Below are positions 23,688-37,800 of a stretch of DNA of 64,000 nucleotides, piece after piece. This stretch comes from Ifrita kowaldi (lineage: Eukaryota; Chordata; Aves; Passeriformes; Cinclosomatidae), in assembly GCA_013398055.1 (NCBI GenBank), contig VZRS01001501.1:1-64000 (forward strand), given 5' to 3'. Positions within the stretch are counted from its first letter, which is position 1; each line of letters begins with the position of its first letter. The notes below the pieces were generated by a model, which ran no database searches, was not told the origin of the DNA, and saw nothing but the letters and a program-made list of their open reading frames with translations. The position numbers and the translations under genes were made by a program.

Positions 23688-26600
23688 CACAGGTGTTCAC
23701 CGATTACCACAGGTGTCTTTAAAGTGCTTTTCTGAGAAAGGGTTTTGCATAAATGCTCAGCGATCTCTAAAAGACTTGTTTCTAATTAGCTCTATTGCAG
23801 TGAAAGTGTTTTGCAAATGGAGAAGAATGAAATTCCTGAGTTATGTACATTTGCTGAATAACTTGGAGTAGATTATCATAATGGTCATACCTAGCCTCAC
23901 ATTCTATGAAATGTCAGATTGAATAACCTATGTCAATGTCAAGTTTGAATAACCTATTTACTTTATGAAGTCAGATCTGCTCCTCTTCTGGGACAGAGGC
24001 AGGGAACTTGACTCCTTCCTTAAAGCAGCCACACTTTTAAGAGCTAGATTTACTGTCTCAGCCGTGGCACCTGGTATACGGAAAGGACAGGACTTATTTA
24101 TTTAAAAACATCTTTATATCTGAGGCTTCTGAAGACATATCCCACTCCTTCCCCCATGATTTCTGTGCCATCTAGATACTTGTGAGACAGCTGTTGTCAG
24201 GATGGAGTAGTGTCTTAAGAAATAAAAATCTTGCACCGCCTCTTTCATTCTCTGTGTACATGCTCAGCACCTGTTCCCATCTATTCACCTGCCCAACCCA
24301 GTTCTCTCTCCCAAGATTTCCTCCTGTGTGGCAAAATATTCCCATGCTGAGACCACAGGACAGTGTTTTTGAGCTTGCAGGAAGCAGTACTGCCACCTCT
24401 ATCTCTTCGCTTTCCTCACTTCCTTCCCTTTACCCTCATGTCTAATTCAGTGGAGCCAGCTGTATGCTATCACATCTGTGTCATTCATGACTAGGGAGGG
24501 GAGGAAAAAAAGATGGGCAACCTTCTTTACTCTCTGCAGAAAATAATGCTGTAGTGATATGGAAGTGGTGTGAACAGAGCAGCAGGCATCCTGCAAAAAT
24601 GATGAACCCTGCTGCAACCAGCAGTTTTGAAGGTAGGAGCCTCTGTGAAGGTAGAAACCACTTCTCCTCTGCAAACACACTTTAACTAGCTATCCTGGAA
24701 ACCCATCATCATTCGCATTACTTTCCTCTGTAATGTCCCTGCTCCTGAAGACATGCAGAGTTCTAGGAAGCTTAGAAAAAGAGCATTGGGCTCTCCATGA
24801 GAAATTTAAAGTTGCATTTTCCTAAGAGTGACATTTAATATCTGGCTGGCTAGTAAGGAAGCACTATCAGGAAAAGAGCAGTCCTGAGTTGCTACACAAA
24901 GTAGTGTGGCTAAAAGGCTTGAATAATTTTCAAAATCTACCATGGTGCTGAAGGAGGGGAAAACTTGGAGGTGGGGATGGGGAAGTGAACCTTCTTTTGG
25001 AAAGGGAACACTGCATCTTTGTGTAGAAATTTTTCTCCCAGTGTTTAGGCTCGCTCAACAGTAATCCAAGTAACCCAGAGTCAGGAAAGGATCTGGCACA
25101 AACCCATGAGATTTAAAATTCTGCGTCACAGCAGCTGTCTGTTAGCAGACAGAAGGGGTATGTTGTATTTGGGGGGAGGAAGATTGGAGGGGGAAACAGT
25201 AACAAGCAACATTTAGATCTAAAAATAGCAACAAATAGATTTACTTGAGCTTAGGGCTAGATGCAAATTTGTTTAGTGACTTCAAGCGCACAGCTCGTCT
25301 GGCCTGATATAATTCCAGCCCACGTTTCCTGTCTTCATATTTCACCCAGAGTATGACGAATGATTCTCCCCTCCCCATTTTCATGTATGGTGTAACATCA
25401 CAGAGCCATCCCACATGAAAAAAGCTGGACAGCTGTCTGTTTGGCTCCTACGGAATCTGAGCATGTTAATTTTACCTGGTAGCGATGATTAAAGTAAGTT
25501 TTTAACCTGTACATGCTTGCTTCTTTCAGGGTCTAACAGCTTTTTGCCACTGGGAGGGTGGAATTCCTGCTGAACAATACGATGTACTTCATGATACATC
25601 ATGATACATCAGTATTGCCCATATATGTGCTCTGCAAAGTTCTGCTTTGTCTTATTTCCAGTATACTCCTCGTTGATTCATTTTCATTGCTTTGTTCTGA
25701 GTGAAATGAACAGGATATAGCTAAAGAATGCCCAGTAAAGACTCTGTATCTCCTTTTTCTGAGACATTGTACTAGCAAGGAAGGGGCATCCCACTTGTTG
25801 ACATCAGTAAACACACTGTGAAGCACATTTATGCTCCAAACAGCGACAGCAGATATTCTTCCCTATTGGCCCCTCTGATCCCGTTGTACACTAAGTGCCA
25901 CATTGTCTTCCAGTGGGAGACTACAGAAGAAGCATGTTGAAGTACCAACTATCCTGTACTTTGCAGGTCATCACCTTTACTAATGTCAAAGCTAAATGTT
26001 CCATAAGTAATTTGTAGTGGCCAGCTAGATAGTAGAACTCAGACCGGCTAAAAATATATCTATTTTTCAAATAATAAGTATGTGAAGGCCACATACTATA
26101 ATGGTTTGACTTTTTTTTTTTTTTTTTAAAGGATGAATACTGAGAACTGCTCTATATTCTTTTTAGACATTAGGACTTTATTTTCCTGAAATGTACTTTC
26201 CTGTAACTGGATTTTATGAGCCCACGCTTCTCTTGAGAATGTAATTTGTATGAAGTACAAGAGAATTAGCTCGTTGTGTACTGTGAAAAAGCAGAATGAG
26301 CAGTAGATCACATTCTTTCAAAGCATTAGATTTTCAGAAGCAGACTAATTTTCCTTTTTACTTCATATTTTTCTTCAGCTGAATCCATACCAAGTACAAT
26401 AGCAGGAGCTTTTTGCTGTTGTGGTTGGTTTTCTTTGTTTATAGTTTTGGTTGTTTTGTTTGGTCTTTTGCATGAGAAGTGATGGAAAACTGAGTAAATA
26501 TAGAAGAACCTCAAGATTTCAGTAGTTGTACGGGCTATGTACAAAATCTACATGAGTGAAATCATATTTTTAGAAGTTTTTAGAACAAAACTTGCTGACT

Positions 26601-29600
26601 GCTTTTGTAGTTAAGAAGCCAATTTATTAAAAGCCCAGTCAAGTTTGTTTTCCAATACAAAGCCATTTCACTAATGAATTTGAATTTACCCTACTGATTT
26701 GGGGGTACTGAAAACTTTGGTGATACACCTGAAGCACTAAGTTGTCCCTGCAGTTTTCCTCTGCTCCTTACAGATCCTTGTGCCTCAGACCTTGTCTTGC
26801 TCAAAACCATCCTAAGCATACTGTATTCAATACAGATCAATTAAGTAAACCTTTCCTATGTTGCTTTTTCTCCTCTTTCAGTATACATACTGTGTCATGG
26901 GAAAATACACTGAAGTTAACGTTCCTCTTCTGATAGCTGGAGGTATTTATCAAAGTTTGAGCAAGCCATGATTGTCCTTTGTTGAAATGAAGCTAAACAA
27001 AATTATGTCAATTGATCATAAATCATTTCTATGTCAGCAGAAAATAAAGTACCTTTAACTAATACAGCTCTCACACTACTGCTTCAATAAAAATATTTTA
27101 ATTGTATATGGTCCTGCCCAAGGTCAGTAGGGGGTTGCTTTTACACTAGCCTTGGGAGATAAGATCAAGCCATGGGTTGAGTTTGCAGTGCCAAATAATT
27201 AAAGTCAGTTGCATCCTTATTATCTGCAGGAGCAGATCTCAAGAGCAACTCCCTTCTTACCAGTCTCCTTTCCCCCTTCTTCTTTCCCCCTCCCCATTCT
27301 TGAATCCTGCTTTACTAGGGAATTGGTGCTCAGCACTCTGTATGAAAAATGAAGGAATTTGGACTTGAGTGCAATTAAAGGTCATCAGCTCTCAAGAGAG
27401 CATATAGTATAATAACATCGTTAACCTCAGTCCATTCAGATCATATCGATAACTCCTATTTGTAATACCTCTAGGCTCTGTTCACTCTTTACTAAATGGG
27501 TAGAGAAGGGATTTCAGCTATCTTGAGCTTGTACTGCAGAAGAAATTCCTTACTGACTGTGATCACAGAGGCTATTTTGTAAGAAGAATTTAAATTCTTT
27601 GTCTTTCCAGCTATGATTAACATCTACTCAGTACATGTATTAGACATGAAATGAGCAAGTAGGAAACTGGTTTCTAAGCCACAGGTAAGAGACTTACAAT
27701 GGCAAAACGTCACAGCTAAGCAGAGGCAGCACAAGAGATGTCAACTGATCATGTCCTAATGATTGAAATAATTTTTGGAGATGCAGCTTTAAGTTTCTTT
27801 TTTGTTCTTTAGAAAACTCAATAGTTAGACTGGTGAAATCAAATGGTCAGCCAGATTAACTAAAGTTTATTAAAATAGTATTTTCCTTGGTCAAAATCGG
27901 AGTATATTTTCTGGCTTTGTATTATTTACATACATTGTTTACTAATTGTGACCTGTTGTGTTTCTCAATTGTCTTGTTTCCATTTCTACTGAAATTATTC
28001 TACCAGTTTCAGGTTGTGAATGCTTCTTTTCTTTGTGTCCTTTCACCATGCATACCCATACTTCAGAGCACACAGGCTTTTCTAATCTGCTTCAAATGAC
28101 ACAAGTGACTGCCTCATCCTCTCATGATTTCAGGATGTCCCCATGTAGTTCAGGGCCCAATTTAAAATGATTTCCCTTGTTTTAAAAAAATTCCACATAA
28201 ACCCTCCATCAAACTTCAAGTATCAGCTGAAATCTTGCCTTCTTTCCTCACCCACTTCTTACTGTTTCTTTTCCTCTGCTGTAAATAGTCTCTGAGACTG
28301 TATTGTTTTTAACTTAGAACGGTATTCTGGTAAAAAGCCCATCTGGAAGAAAAAATAAGTTACTTTGTTTTTGGTTGTTGTTGGCTGGAGTGTGAGTAAA
28401 GCAAGAAAGGGGGTCATTCTGTTTTAATTAAAGAATTAAAAACCTCTCAGGAACTGATGGCATTATACCATCAGTATAGTCTGGTCATCTCAGCATACTT
28501 CTGAGTTCTGGTCAGGGCTCCCATGCGATCCTGTGCTTTGGCAGATGCTGTAGACTGTGCTGTGAGATTGGGGTTTTTGAGTTTATTTATACTTGGTTAT
28601 TAATATAGACTTTGGTAATGTAACATGAATGCATCCCTAATGCTGTGGTGATGATGGTTATTTGGTAATGCACTGTGTGATTATGAATATTGAGCTGCTG
28701 GGAGATTTTCAATTTAAGTGATCCTGTCAGTCAACTTGATCTGAGCCTCCAGCTGCCTCTCCTTTGGAGTGATGCACAGAGGGACGATGCCTAGCCCCAG
28801 TACAAACTGCTATGCCCCTGCGATGTCACCAGAGATGGCACCTGAGCTTGTGAGCTGGGAAATGCTCTTAAATCCTTCTATCTAGACATGGTCACCAAGG
28901 GAAAATCATGGGATATCTTGACCCATGAGCTGGAAGGGCCTGGAGACAAAAGCAGTAAATATGGATTGTGGTTGGCTCTTACAGAAAGGTAGTGGAGGGT
29001 TATCAGTCAGAAAAAACATACCAATGGGTAAAAAAGGAGCAGAAAAAATCTTTCAGATTTGACTTGTAGACAGACATTTTTCTCTTTTGCCAGATTTCAT
29101 TGTTTACATCACTACTGGTTTGCTAAAGTACAAAATAGGATTTCAGTAGTGTTATCTTAACACCAGTTTTAGTATCAGAAGCCCAGCTCTGGCAGGAAAG
29201 AAAGGAAAAGAACCGGAGAGAATGTGCATGTTATGAGATGGATATTTCACTCTAGTAAGGTGGCTTTTTTCTCTGTTTCCAAATGAATTGGTCGTAAGAG
29301 CCCTGCAGGGAAGCAGAGATTAATAGCCTTAGCTTGTGTGAGTTATGGATATAGTAGGACTCTACTATTAAAGGACATTGTTGTGTGCTTTTGTTAACAG
29401 ATGACTAAGCTCCCCCCTCTTATCTTACACATGCTAATTATAAAGCTTTTTAAATATAGGAGGAGAAGTCCTTCTTTCTCCTTGAGCCTATGAACAACTA
29501 ATTTTAAGTATTAGCTTGTGGCACCTGTTTTCCTAAACAATTGTGGTTCCTCTGAAGAAGTAGCTTTTGCAAAATGATCCTCTTCAGGCAGGAAGAACAT

Positions 29601-32079
29601 TCCCTTTTCTCTAATCATGCTTTATAGTGTCAGTGACAACACTAAGGGTATGGCAGGCAAGCTCTGATGAGGTTTGCTGCATCAGCTGAAGGAGTTAATA
29701 TACTGGTTGTTTTTCCTCTCTGGTTCCACTGCAGAGTGAGCACTAAGGAGTGGACTTCAGATGCGGCAGTACAAAACCTGGCATCTTTGCTAAAAGTCAT
29801 CATTGTTGGCAGTTTAAGCCAAAAGGTTGAACTTTGCACTGAGGCAACTGATGCCCAGAGGTGCCCTCGTGAGGGTGCAGACCTGTTGGCAGGGCACCGC
29901 ATACAAGGCAGCTGGTGGCAATAACTTTTTTAATCACTGCAGCAGATTCATTTTTTCGCTAGTCTCTTGGTACCCTAAAAAGTTGTTGCCCTCTTTTTCA
30001 CTAAGAAGCACAGATCCTGCCTGAAAACACATGCTGTGCTAGACCTAGGCTTACGTGCTCTCAGCTGTAAGTACAAGGAGAGCACAGGCCACTGAGGTTT
30101 AGGGACTTCAGAAGATCTACCCGGCTTGTTAAACTGCTTTGACCAACTGTGTGTACACTCTGAACCCATTGTAATGGCCAAGCAAAACAAAACACATTAG
30201 ATGAAGCCACTGTGAGTGCTAATTGTGAGCTTCAGCCTTAAAATTGAGCCATTCCACCATCTCAGCAGGTTAAGGACATTCTTCTGGCACTTGTCATTCC
30301 TGAGGGGAAGTATCAACCCATTGAGAAGGGTCATCTACATTCAAATGTGTGTACCTTAGGCCATCAATCACACATCCACCAGCTGGTGGCCTACTGCACT
30401 GAATGTAGAAGCCTGCAGAGATTTTGCCAAGGGCAGATATAGCCCCCAATCTCTAGCAGAGTGTGAGCAGAGCATGAGATTCTTAGTAACTTTCAAATTT
30501 TAGTATAGATTTTCAAGGATGAAACTAGGCAAAGATCCTCCTATTACTTCTGCAGCACCCACAGTTTTATACATCTTCTGAAAAGATGCCATTAAGACCA
30601 AACCTTGTGAAATGAATGTGGAATAACAACATATTAACCAAACCACTATTATGAGTAAAAAAAATTAAGTGTTTAGGTAATTTTTCAGAGGCTGGGTAGG
30701 AAAGAAATAGCAATTCACATAGGTAGTTGATATGAGTTGTATGATTATGGGGCAAAACCAGGTCAGCTGACAGTTACTTAATTCCCCCAACCCTTCTGTC
30801 CTCACTCCTCTGTACCTACTCAGTTGTATTAACTCACTCAACTCTCTCAGAAGACTAACGTCTGAGAACATTACTACCAAATGCAGGCACAGGTTTTGTG
30901 TGTTTCTATTGTATTCTCTTCATTTCGAGGTTCCTAAGTGCAGAGGAAGGGCAGAAGCTGTTTTACAAAAACTCATGGGCTCAAGTCATGAATTGTTGTG
31001 CAAAACCCTATATAGCTAAAACCACAACCCTGAAGAGCTAACAAATTAATGGGAAAGTCTCTGACGGGAAAATACAGGAAAAAGCAATTTGGCTGAGGGT
31101 GCACTGGAATTAAATGGCAAAAGTAGAAACATAACCCTGAGAACAGACAACCTTGAAGAAGTTGATGGGCAACAATGCACAAAGAGAAATTTTGTATGTC
31201 TGTTTATTTCAATGGGAATTGAGTCACCATGCAGCTGTAGCTAGCTACATCTTCTTGATGATTAATTACCTCCAAAAATCTGTCTTAATTTTATTTTGGG
31301 CCAGTATACTGTCTTGTTTCTCTGGCTACGAGAAGGATTCATCCTCAGAAGAGGAGATACTTAAATAGTTGGCTCAACATTCTTGTTAACTTTATGGTTT
31401 TTGAGTTAAAAAATTTCATCTTACCCACCGCTTCAATTACAAAATATCTATTTTTAAATGTCCTACTGTTTTCGTTTTTTTTTTTTAAATTAGGCTCTAG
31501 CAGCCATCTTGTACTAGGACTGACTCACTTCATATTATACTTGTGCAAGTGTAACTGCATTAAGTTCAGTGAAGTTATTTTTAGTTTACACTGGTTGTAT
31601 AGGGCCTACCTAGTGTGAGTCATCTGCTAATTCTCTTCATCATGAAAAAAAAATCTACTTTATTCTAATTAATTATTTTTAGTGTAAGCTAAATATAAAC
31701 CTCTGAATAATACATTCCACAGCAGGTAATAGGAATTGAGTGGATGTGGCAGCCCAAGCATGACGTGTGCAGTGAGAAAAAAAACTGAACTTACACAGAT
31801 TTGGTAATATCAACAAACCTCTTTTCAGGCATGAGCACAGGATGGCCCACAGATGTGGGAAGCTGTAACATTACCTCCTTTAAATCACTCTCATTCTTTC
31901 TCTCCTGGGAAAGTGGTATAGCTTGGGTTTCTTCAAAAAATCAGAAGTCCCTTGAGCTTGACTGGAAGTGTGCCTGTTTCCAGGTTTATCCTAGAGCATC
32001 TGCTAAAAGCTATTTTGTAGCTAGTTCCTCTCTTCATAGGCTCATCCTGGGGACATAAATCAAGATATCTTGTCCCACA

Positions 32080-32114
<35 letters not shown>

Positions 32115-34814
32115 TACAAAACCCCTCAGAACAAAATAACCCCCCAAAAAACAAAAAAAAACCTGCAAACCCAAGCAAACCTAAATCCACCCCTCTCCAT
32201 TTTCCTCCTCTTAATGCACACATGGTTGCTGATTTAAGCCAGTCTCTTATGCTGGCTGTGGTATTAAAGAAGTACTTTCTAATTCCTTTGTTTCCAATGG
32301 TCTCATTTAATGGAAGGCATGTCTAAGTGGTGGTTTGTAGGCATAAATAAGATAGATGTTGACACTGTGTTTCCAAAAGCAAACTGAATACTATGCTTAC
32401 AAACAGTTATATGTTATCAACACCATCATTTTGTAATGTTGGTGAGTAGCATTGTTAGACCTTGTGTTTGAAATGCTGGAAGTTCAAGCATACAGAACCT
32501 TTTTCCTGGATATCAGAATTTGCTAATGGTGTTCCTTTTAAAGCATGTGCATACAGTAGTGGTACTGAATCTATAAACAAGGATTCCTCTAGTTATATTG
32601 TCTTCAAGTGTAAAATGCAAATTCAGTGCTTGGAAATGCAGTCACTAACTTGGTACATGTAAACCTTAACTGTGATTGGACTGCAGGTGTGGAAACAACA
32701 ACAATAAAAAACTGTATATATGTTTTTTAAAATTTCTATGACTTAGGCAAATTCTTTTTTACCTAATACTGTCATCAGCGATAGTACAGCTTTCTAATGT
32801 ATTAAAAATATTCTTGAATGAAAGGAACATTAAAGGTGTAACTGATCAGAGAAGTCATGTTATTAATCAAATGTAAAGAACACCCTAAGACTGGAGTTAA
32901 TGAATTGTATCTTTGCTCAAATGGCTGAAAGAGAAACACTTTATAACATTATATGAAAGTCACTACCCAATGAAGGGAAAAATAGTTCTGGCAGTGTTGG
33001 AATGAACCATAAGAGCATCTCAGGGGAAAGAATTAACTTGCAAATAATTTCATTTGGAAACTTAAACAAATTTGGATTGCTTGGGAATATAGTCTTTTAA
33101 TTAATGCAGATTGGAATGGCCAATCAGGTGGGGTATTTTTCAGCAGATTTTTTGCCAGAAAACATAATGAAGTTCTGTATTTCTCAGAATATAAACTTCC
33201 TCATGCACAGTCTTCAAAACAGAAGTTCTACTTCTCACCCTTCTGAAATGAAAATGAAAAATTCTCGTAGAGTAAGATTTGTCCAGTTGTTTATGCTTTT
33301 ATGTGTCAACATTCTTAATGTCAGTAAGCTACAAACTTCATAATGCTATGAATATTTGCTCTTTTACTCCTTTGCATCATTTCAAGTTTAAATAATCAAT
33401 TAGTCACACAGTAAATTGTAAATGAAATATTTTTTCATTTACAGCTATTTAGTATTTTTATGATTCCAGCATGGTCAGAATATAGAAGTGGGTACAACCA
33501 GAAGTACAATTTGTAAAGATATTTGTTGGATGAAACATTTTACAGTCAGGGGACATTATTCATGGCTCTTTTTAACTAGAAACTGGCACTACATTCCTTT
33601 ATGCCGTGTTTCTTACTTATAAGGAAAATTACTCCTTGTTTGGGTTTTCTAGGCCCACCCTTGGACTGCTACAATTTTCCATGTACAGTAGTATCAGAGA
33701 AGGAAAAGCAAACTTGATGCTAATAGCTGTACACCTATTTTAACACTATTACCTACACATTGAAAATGTTGGGAATGTCTGTTAGTGTATTGCTAAATAA
33801 CAGGACACACCTCATCACAGTCCACATTGAAACTTGTTTCAGTCACTACTTGAGAAGTTTAAAGATCATTAATTTTACTTTAAAACATAAAAGCAGATCT
33901 GAGTTTAAGTAAATCAATGTCCTGTTTTGCCAGCCTCTGTGCAAAGCCTTTGGAAACAGCTGCAGAAACAGCAGCTCACAAACAACATACAGTGCTGATA
34001 CACCCCTGCAGGTAACTGTATAGCCACCTAGATAGCTATGCAGAAAGGCATGTATTGCCTTTTTGTGTATTGCCTTACTCTGTGCATTGGCAGCCTGTGT
34101 CATTGCCTGCTGTTGAAGACAAAATGCACCATGCTAAGAAGAGTAAGAGGTTTACAGCCTTTGCTGTAATTGATGTGGTGTAAGTAGTGGGGTGGAGAAG
34201 AGGTCCTGTATGCTTATCTGCTCTTGCCATTCCTAGTCCCGGGTTAAGGTCTGTAAGGTCTCAAGAGAGGTGCAATGAAGTGAAGCTCTGTGGTGTGGTA
34301 TGTGGAATTTGTTGGAGTAGAGAACTTGCTAGGATCTAGAGTTTCTTTTTAGAGAGAGACTGCTCTAAAACCACTGGGGTTTTCCACTGAGTGACCACAG
34401 ACAATATGGCTGGACACATTTCATCACTCCATGTTAGTGGGATCTTCACAGATCTTATCTTACTTAGCTGTTGGATGAGAGACATAAAAATTACAACTAG
34501 TAAGTACAAGTAAGTTTCTGACACTTTGACTTGCTGCTAAATCATTTAGAATGAAAAAGAATTTTTTCCTAGTTGCAGCAACCCTTTCTCACAAGAAAGG
34601 GCAGTATGTGCATACAAACAAACACAAATTTTTCTCCTGATTTTAGTGGCAACCACCACTGAGGTTAGTAGAAGGGAAAGGCTACATCAGGTTTGGGACA
34701 ATGTTATGGCAGAAGTGACTTCACTGAATTGCTCCTGATTTCTGACCCTCTCCTTTTCTCCTCCTCGCCTGTGAAGCCTTCTCATCTCAGTTGTATTTTG
34801 TTCTTTTCCTGCAG
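23688..34814. other. PDE1C: Intron 1 distal part, mostly unique
   Basis: Contains poly-T 26111-26127, a 31-base poly-T at 32082-32112 with an A/C-rich stretch beside it (32113-32185), and no recognised transposon with clear ends. Opposed open frames at 29642-29924 were examined and not assigned. Confidence 0.5.
32082..32185. repeat. Poly-T tract plus A/C-rich low complexity
   Basis: Thirty-one consecutive T at 32082-32112 are followed by A- and C-rich sequence to about 32185. Read on the minus strand, the poly-A would follow a G/T-rich stretch. No gene-like body or flanking duplication was found, so a processed pseudogene is not supported. Confidence 0.8.
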
Positions 34815-34841
34815 GAGAAAATATAAGAAAACATCACAGAG
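34815..34841 (+). CDS. PDE1C: PDE1C 27-nt microexon (calmodulin-binding segment)
   Basis: Seen: a pyrimidine-rich tract ending TTTTCCTGCAG at 34814 is followed by 27 bases and the donor GTAAGA at 34842. Joined to the TT left by the exon ending at 11630, the first base completes a Leu codon. The exon then encodes RKYKKTSQ plus the first two bases (AG) of an Arg/Ser codon. That is exactly what follows WLRLRGL in PDE1C as I remember it. The exon enters and leaves in phase 2, so including or skipping it changes the protein by nine residues without a frameshift. The residues are strongly basic and fall within the N-terminal calmodulin-binding region. The next exon (LRSLVKQLERG...) was not found before 64000. 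The chance of both splice sites, phase and nine residues agreeing by accident is small. Confidence 0.92.
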
Positions 34842-34842
34842 G

Positions 34843-37800
34843 TAAGAGTAAATCACAGAGGACTGGAAGGTATTTGTGAGTCATCTCTCTCTTTTTGTTA
34901 GGGGGTTTGAAAGTGGATTTTCCTGTTACCAGGTTGGTAGTTTTTTTCTTTTTTCCCAGGGAAATGCCGTTCTACTGATTGTTTCCCCCTTTGAAGGACC
35001 ATCTTGTGCTGCTGATGCTCCCAATCTCCTTTGCTGCTAATGGTAGTCCTCCCATCTGATGTTAGTGGTAGTTCTCTCTGAGTAAGGACAGAAATATTTT
35101 TCACTGAAGGTGAAATCCTAATAAACATCCCACTGTTTCTTCTGCCAGATCTTCTGGTTCTAACTTGTATTGCTTGCTTATGCTGTAATAACAAAATGAA
35201 TTATGGGCTTGTAGAGTTACTAATAATCTGTGCCATTGCAGTAGACTGAAGGAAGATATGAATCCTGTTGATTAAGAGTCCATATTACAGCCTCCAGATG
35301 TAGTTATCTTACTCCTTCCTTGTAGGAGGCAGGCTCAATGGGGGTCTTTGACAGATTAATTTTCTTGCTTTGGAACCCTTCAGCGTGGTGGCAGATACGA
35401 CAATGTGATGATTTGATTGGCTAAGGCGTCATAGGCACCATTCCTGTTTGCTATCACCCTTTGCTGAAGATTATGGCTCTAATGCAGCAATGACAGGACA
35501 GACTATGTGTGTGCTCGTGTGTCACAGCCACAAGAAACTGAAGTGTGGTGGCTTGAGTAACAGACAGGGTGGGTTTAAGCTACGAGAGTTTAGTGAAAAA
35601 TACTGATTTGGAGATTTCTGTGCTGATCTGTGTGAAAAAGCATTGGATAATGTGAGACACAAGAACAGGGAGAAAGTTAATATGCTCCCAGTTTTTTTTT
35701 CTAAATGTTGGGCTGACACTGTAGGTTTGTTTGCAGCTCTGCTTTTCTCCCCATTTCCTTTGCTGCTCCTATGATTTTTAATTAATTATGAACATTTCTC
35801 TGGCCACAGGTCTTCAGCTGCTGCAAGAAGATTGTTTCCAGAATGAATGGTTGCACTGTGTTTGTGCGTACTTGTGAGTCCCTTGGACTGCTTGCATTGT
35901 CAATGCATTGCATTGAGTACTGTGTCTTGTTTAGGTATCTTTTCTGTGTGCATAACTGTGACATTAGCAAGGTTTGTATTCAGCATCTCTTTTCTACGGA
36001 AGACTTTCTGTAAGCCTCAGAAGAGAGATGTAAGTATGTTCTAAAAGTCCAATACATTCTTGTATTGATGGCATACAAAGAATACAATATGCCAGTTTGT
36101 TTAAACATACCATGACAGGACTAAGTTTTGTGCCCTGTGGGATTTTGAACTTCCTGTTTTTTCTCTTACTGTTACACATGGCAGCTGCCTGCCTGATGGT
36201 GTGCATCCGTGCAGCAATTTTGCAAATGGGCTTTCCTGACCTTCTTATGTCTAAGAAATTGTGTGAGCTCTGCAGAGGCCAAGAGGCCACTCCAGGAACA
36301 TGGCAATTGCTGTGCAACTACTCCTGATAACCTTGCCCAATGGGTGCTGACTGCTGGCCCAGAGGGCTCTGTAGCACAATGGGCTAACTGCTATTTATGC
36401 CTAGGAACCATACATTGGCAGCACCTAAGGAAACCTAGATGGCTAGTAAGGTTCTGCCTTGAATTTTCCACCTGCTGAGTGATTAAGTATGATGCTAAAT
36501 GGAAAATTGCACATACTGCCACCTAATGCAAAAGTGTAACATCCAGCAAAAAGAAGTGGTGGACAGCAGTTCACATAAAGTCTGGTTTTAAGTAACATCT
36601 CCTGTTGAGCTGGTAATTCCAGCAATGTGCATAAACTGATGACTTGGCTCATGTCTCCACCTTCATTTCTCACATTCATCTGTTGTAGGTTTTCTTTTTG
36701 CCTTTGATATGCTTTTTCAGAACAGTCTTTGTGCTTCCTACATCACTGTGCTCTGAGGGTGTCTGACAGCTGAACTGAAATTATCTATTGCTTGCTTTAA
36801 TGTCTTCTTCCATTTGTTTCTGTTTGGGGGGTGTTATCACATAAGAATGCCTACATGATAGTAGGCAGCAGCTATATAGGAGGAACACTGCTATCCTTTG
36901 TACCTTGTAGTGAGTGTAAAGAGACAGTTTCCTCTGAAGGCAGACCTGTTGGGAAGGAAAATGAAGTACGTGTAAGAAAATAAATGAGGTACGTAAGAAA
37001 ATGTTACAAGAAAGAGCTGGGGTAAAATCTGAGCCATCCTTAAAGTATAACTAGAAATGACAGACAGTGACTCTTACATTGATCATTCTGTTAATTGACT
37101 TGACTGGAATGCTTTTGTAACAATAATATATTGGTATGATTTTCCTTATAAACTTGGAAGTTTCACAGCTGTCTAGACAACCCTAATTTCATTAGTCCCA
37201 ACCTGAATTGCATCTGAACTACTGAATGTGATGTAGATTAATCACAGCAATGCCAGAGAAGTGGGATATTTAATCTGAACTCAAGTCATCTTACCATTCT
37301 GCTATCTAGTTCCCTTTGGTAAGTGAACAGTAGATAGCTTACTATATAGTGACTGGGGAGGTAGTCAACAAGAGGAAGAACTAGACAGGAAGCCAAAGCT
37401 CTGAACTTCCAGGTCCTGAGTTGGTTTTGCCTTTTTTTTTTTTTGAGCACCTGAGACGTCAGTCATATTTGATTTGACCGTTGAGACTCCCAGTTGTCCT
37501 GAAGATTGCCAGCTGTGGGCTGCTGTATATTCCTAGGAGATAGCACCTTCAGCTCCCTGGAACGTTAAAAGGGAAAGGAGCATTTAAAGGAGCCCTTGGC
37601 AATCTCCTCCTAGGTTAGGTATATCCTCTTGGGTGAATTCAGCTAATGCAGGCAATTTTGCATTCCTAAAAACTCACTAAAGTCCAATTTATCATCACAA
37701 AATTTGTCAGATAAATAATCTGCATTAGTTTACATGGCATAAATTTTCCTCCATTAGAGTCCACAGTCAGGCATTTTTACTCCATCAGTAACACAGAATT

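Larger units (their letters stand above)
11631..34814 (+). other. PDE1C: PDE1C intron 1 (23.2 kb)
   Basis: The span runs from the GTAAGT donor at 11631 to the TGCAG acceptor at 34814. It is AT-rich and carries no further exon that I could recognise. It hosts two CR1 fragments, one solo LTR nested in a CR1, and two further LTRs, all listed separately. The open frames in 13.5-14.2 kb and 21.3-21.7 kb are short, overlap on both strands and resemble nothing known. Confidence 0.85.

Noticed and set aside
29642..29924. Opposed 85/86-codon frames as a pseudogene
   Set aside because: No family could be recognised on either strand and no poly-A or flanking duplication is present.
32082..32223. Processed pseudogene suggested by a 31-base poly-T
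   Set aside because: The sequence next to it is low complexity, not gene-like, and there is no target duplication; the lysine-rich frame is just the homopolymer.
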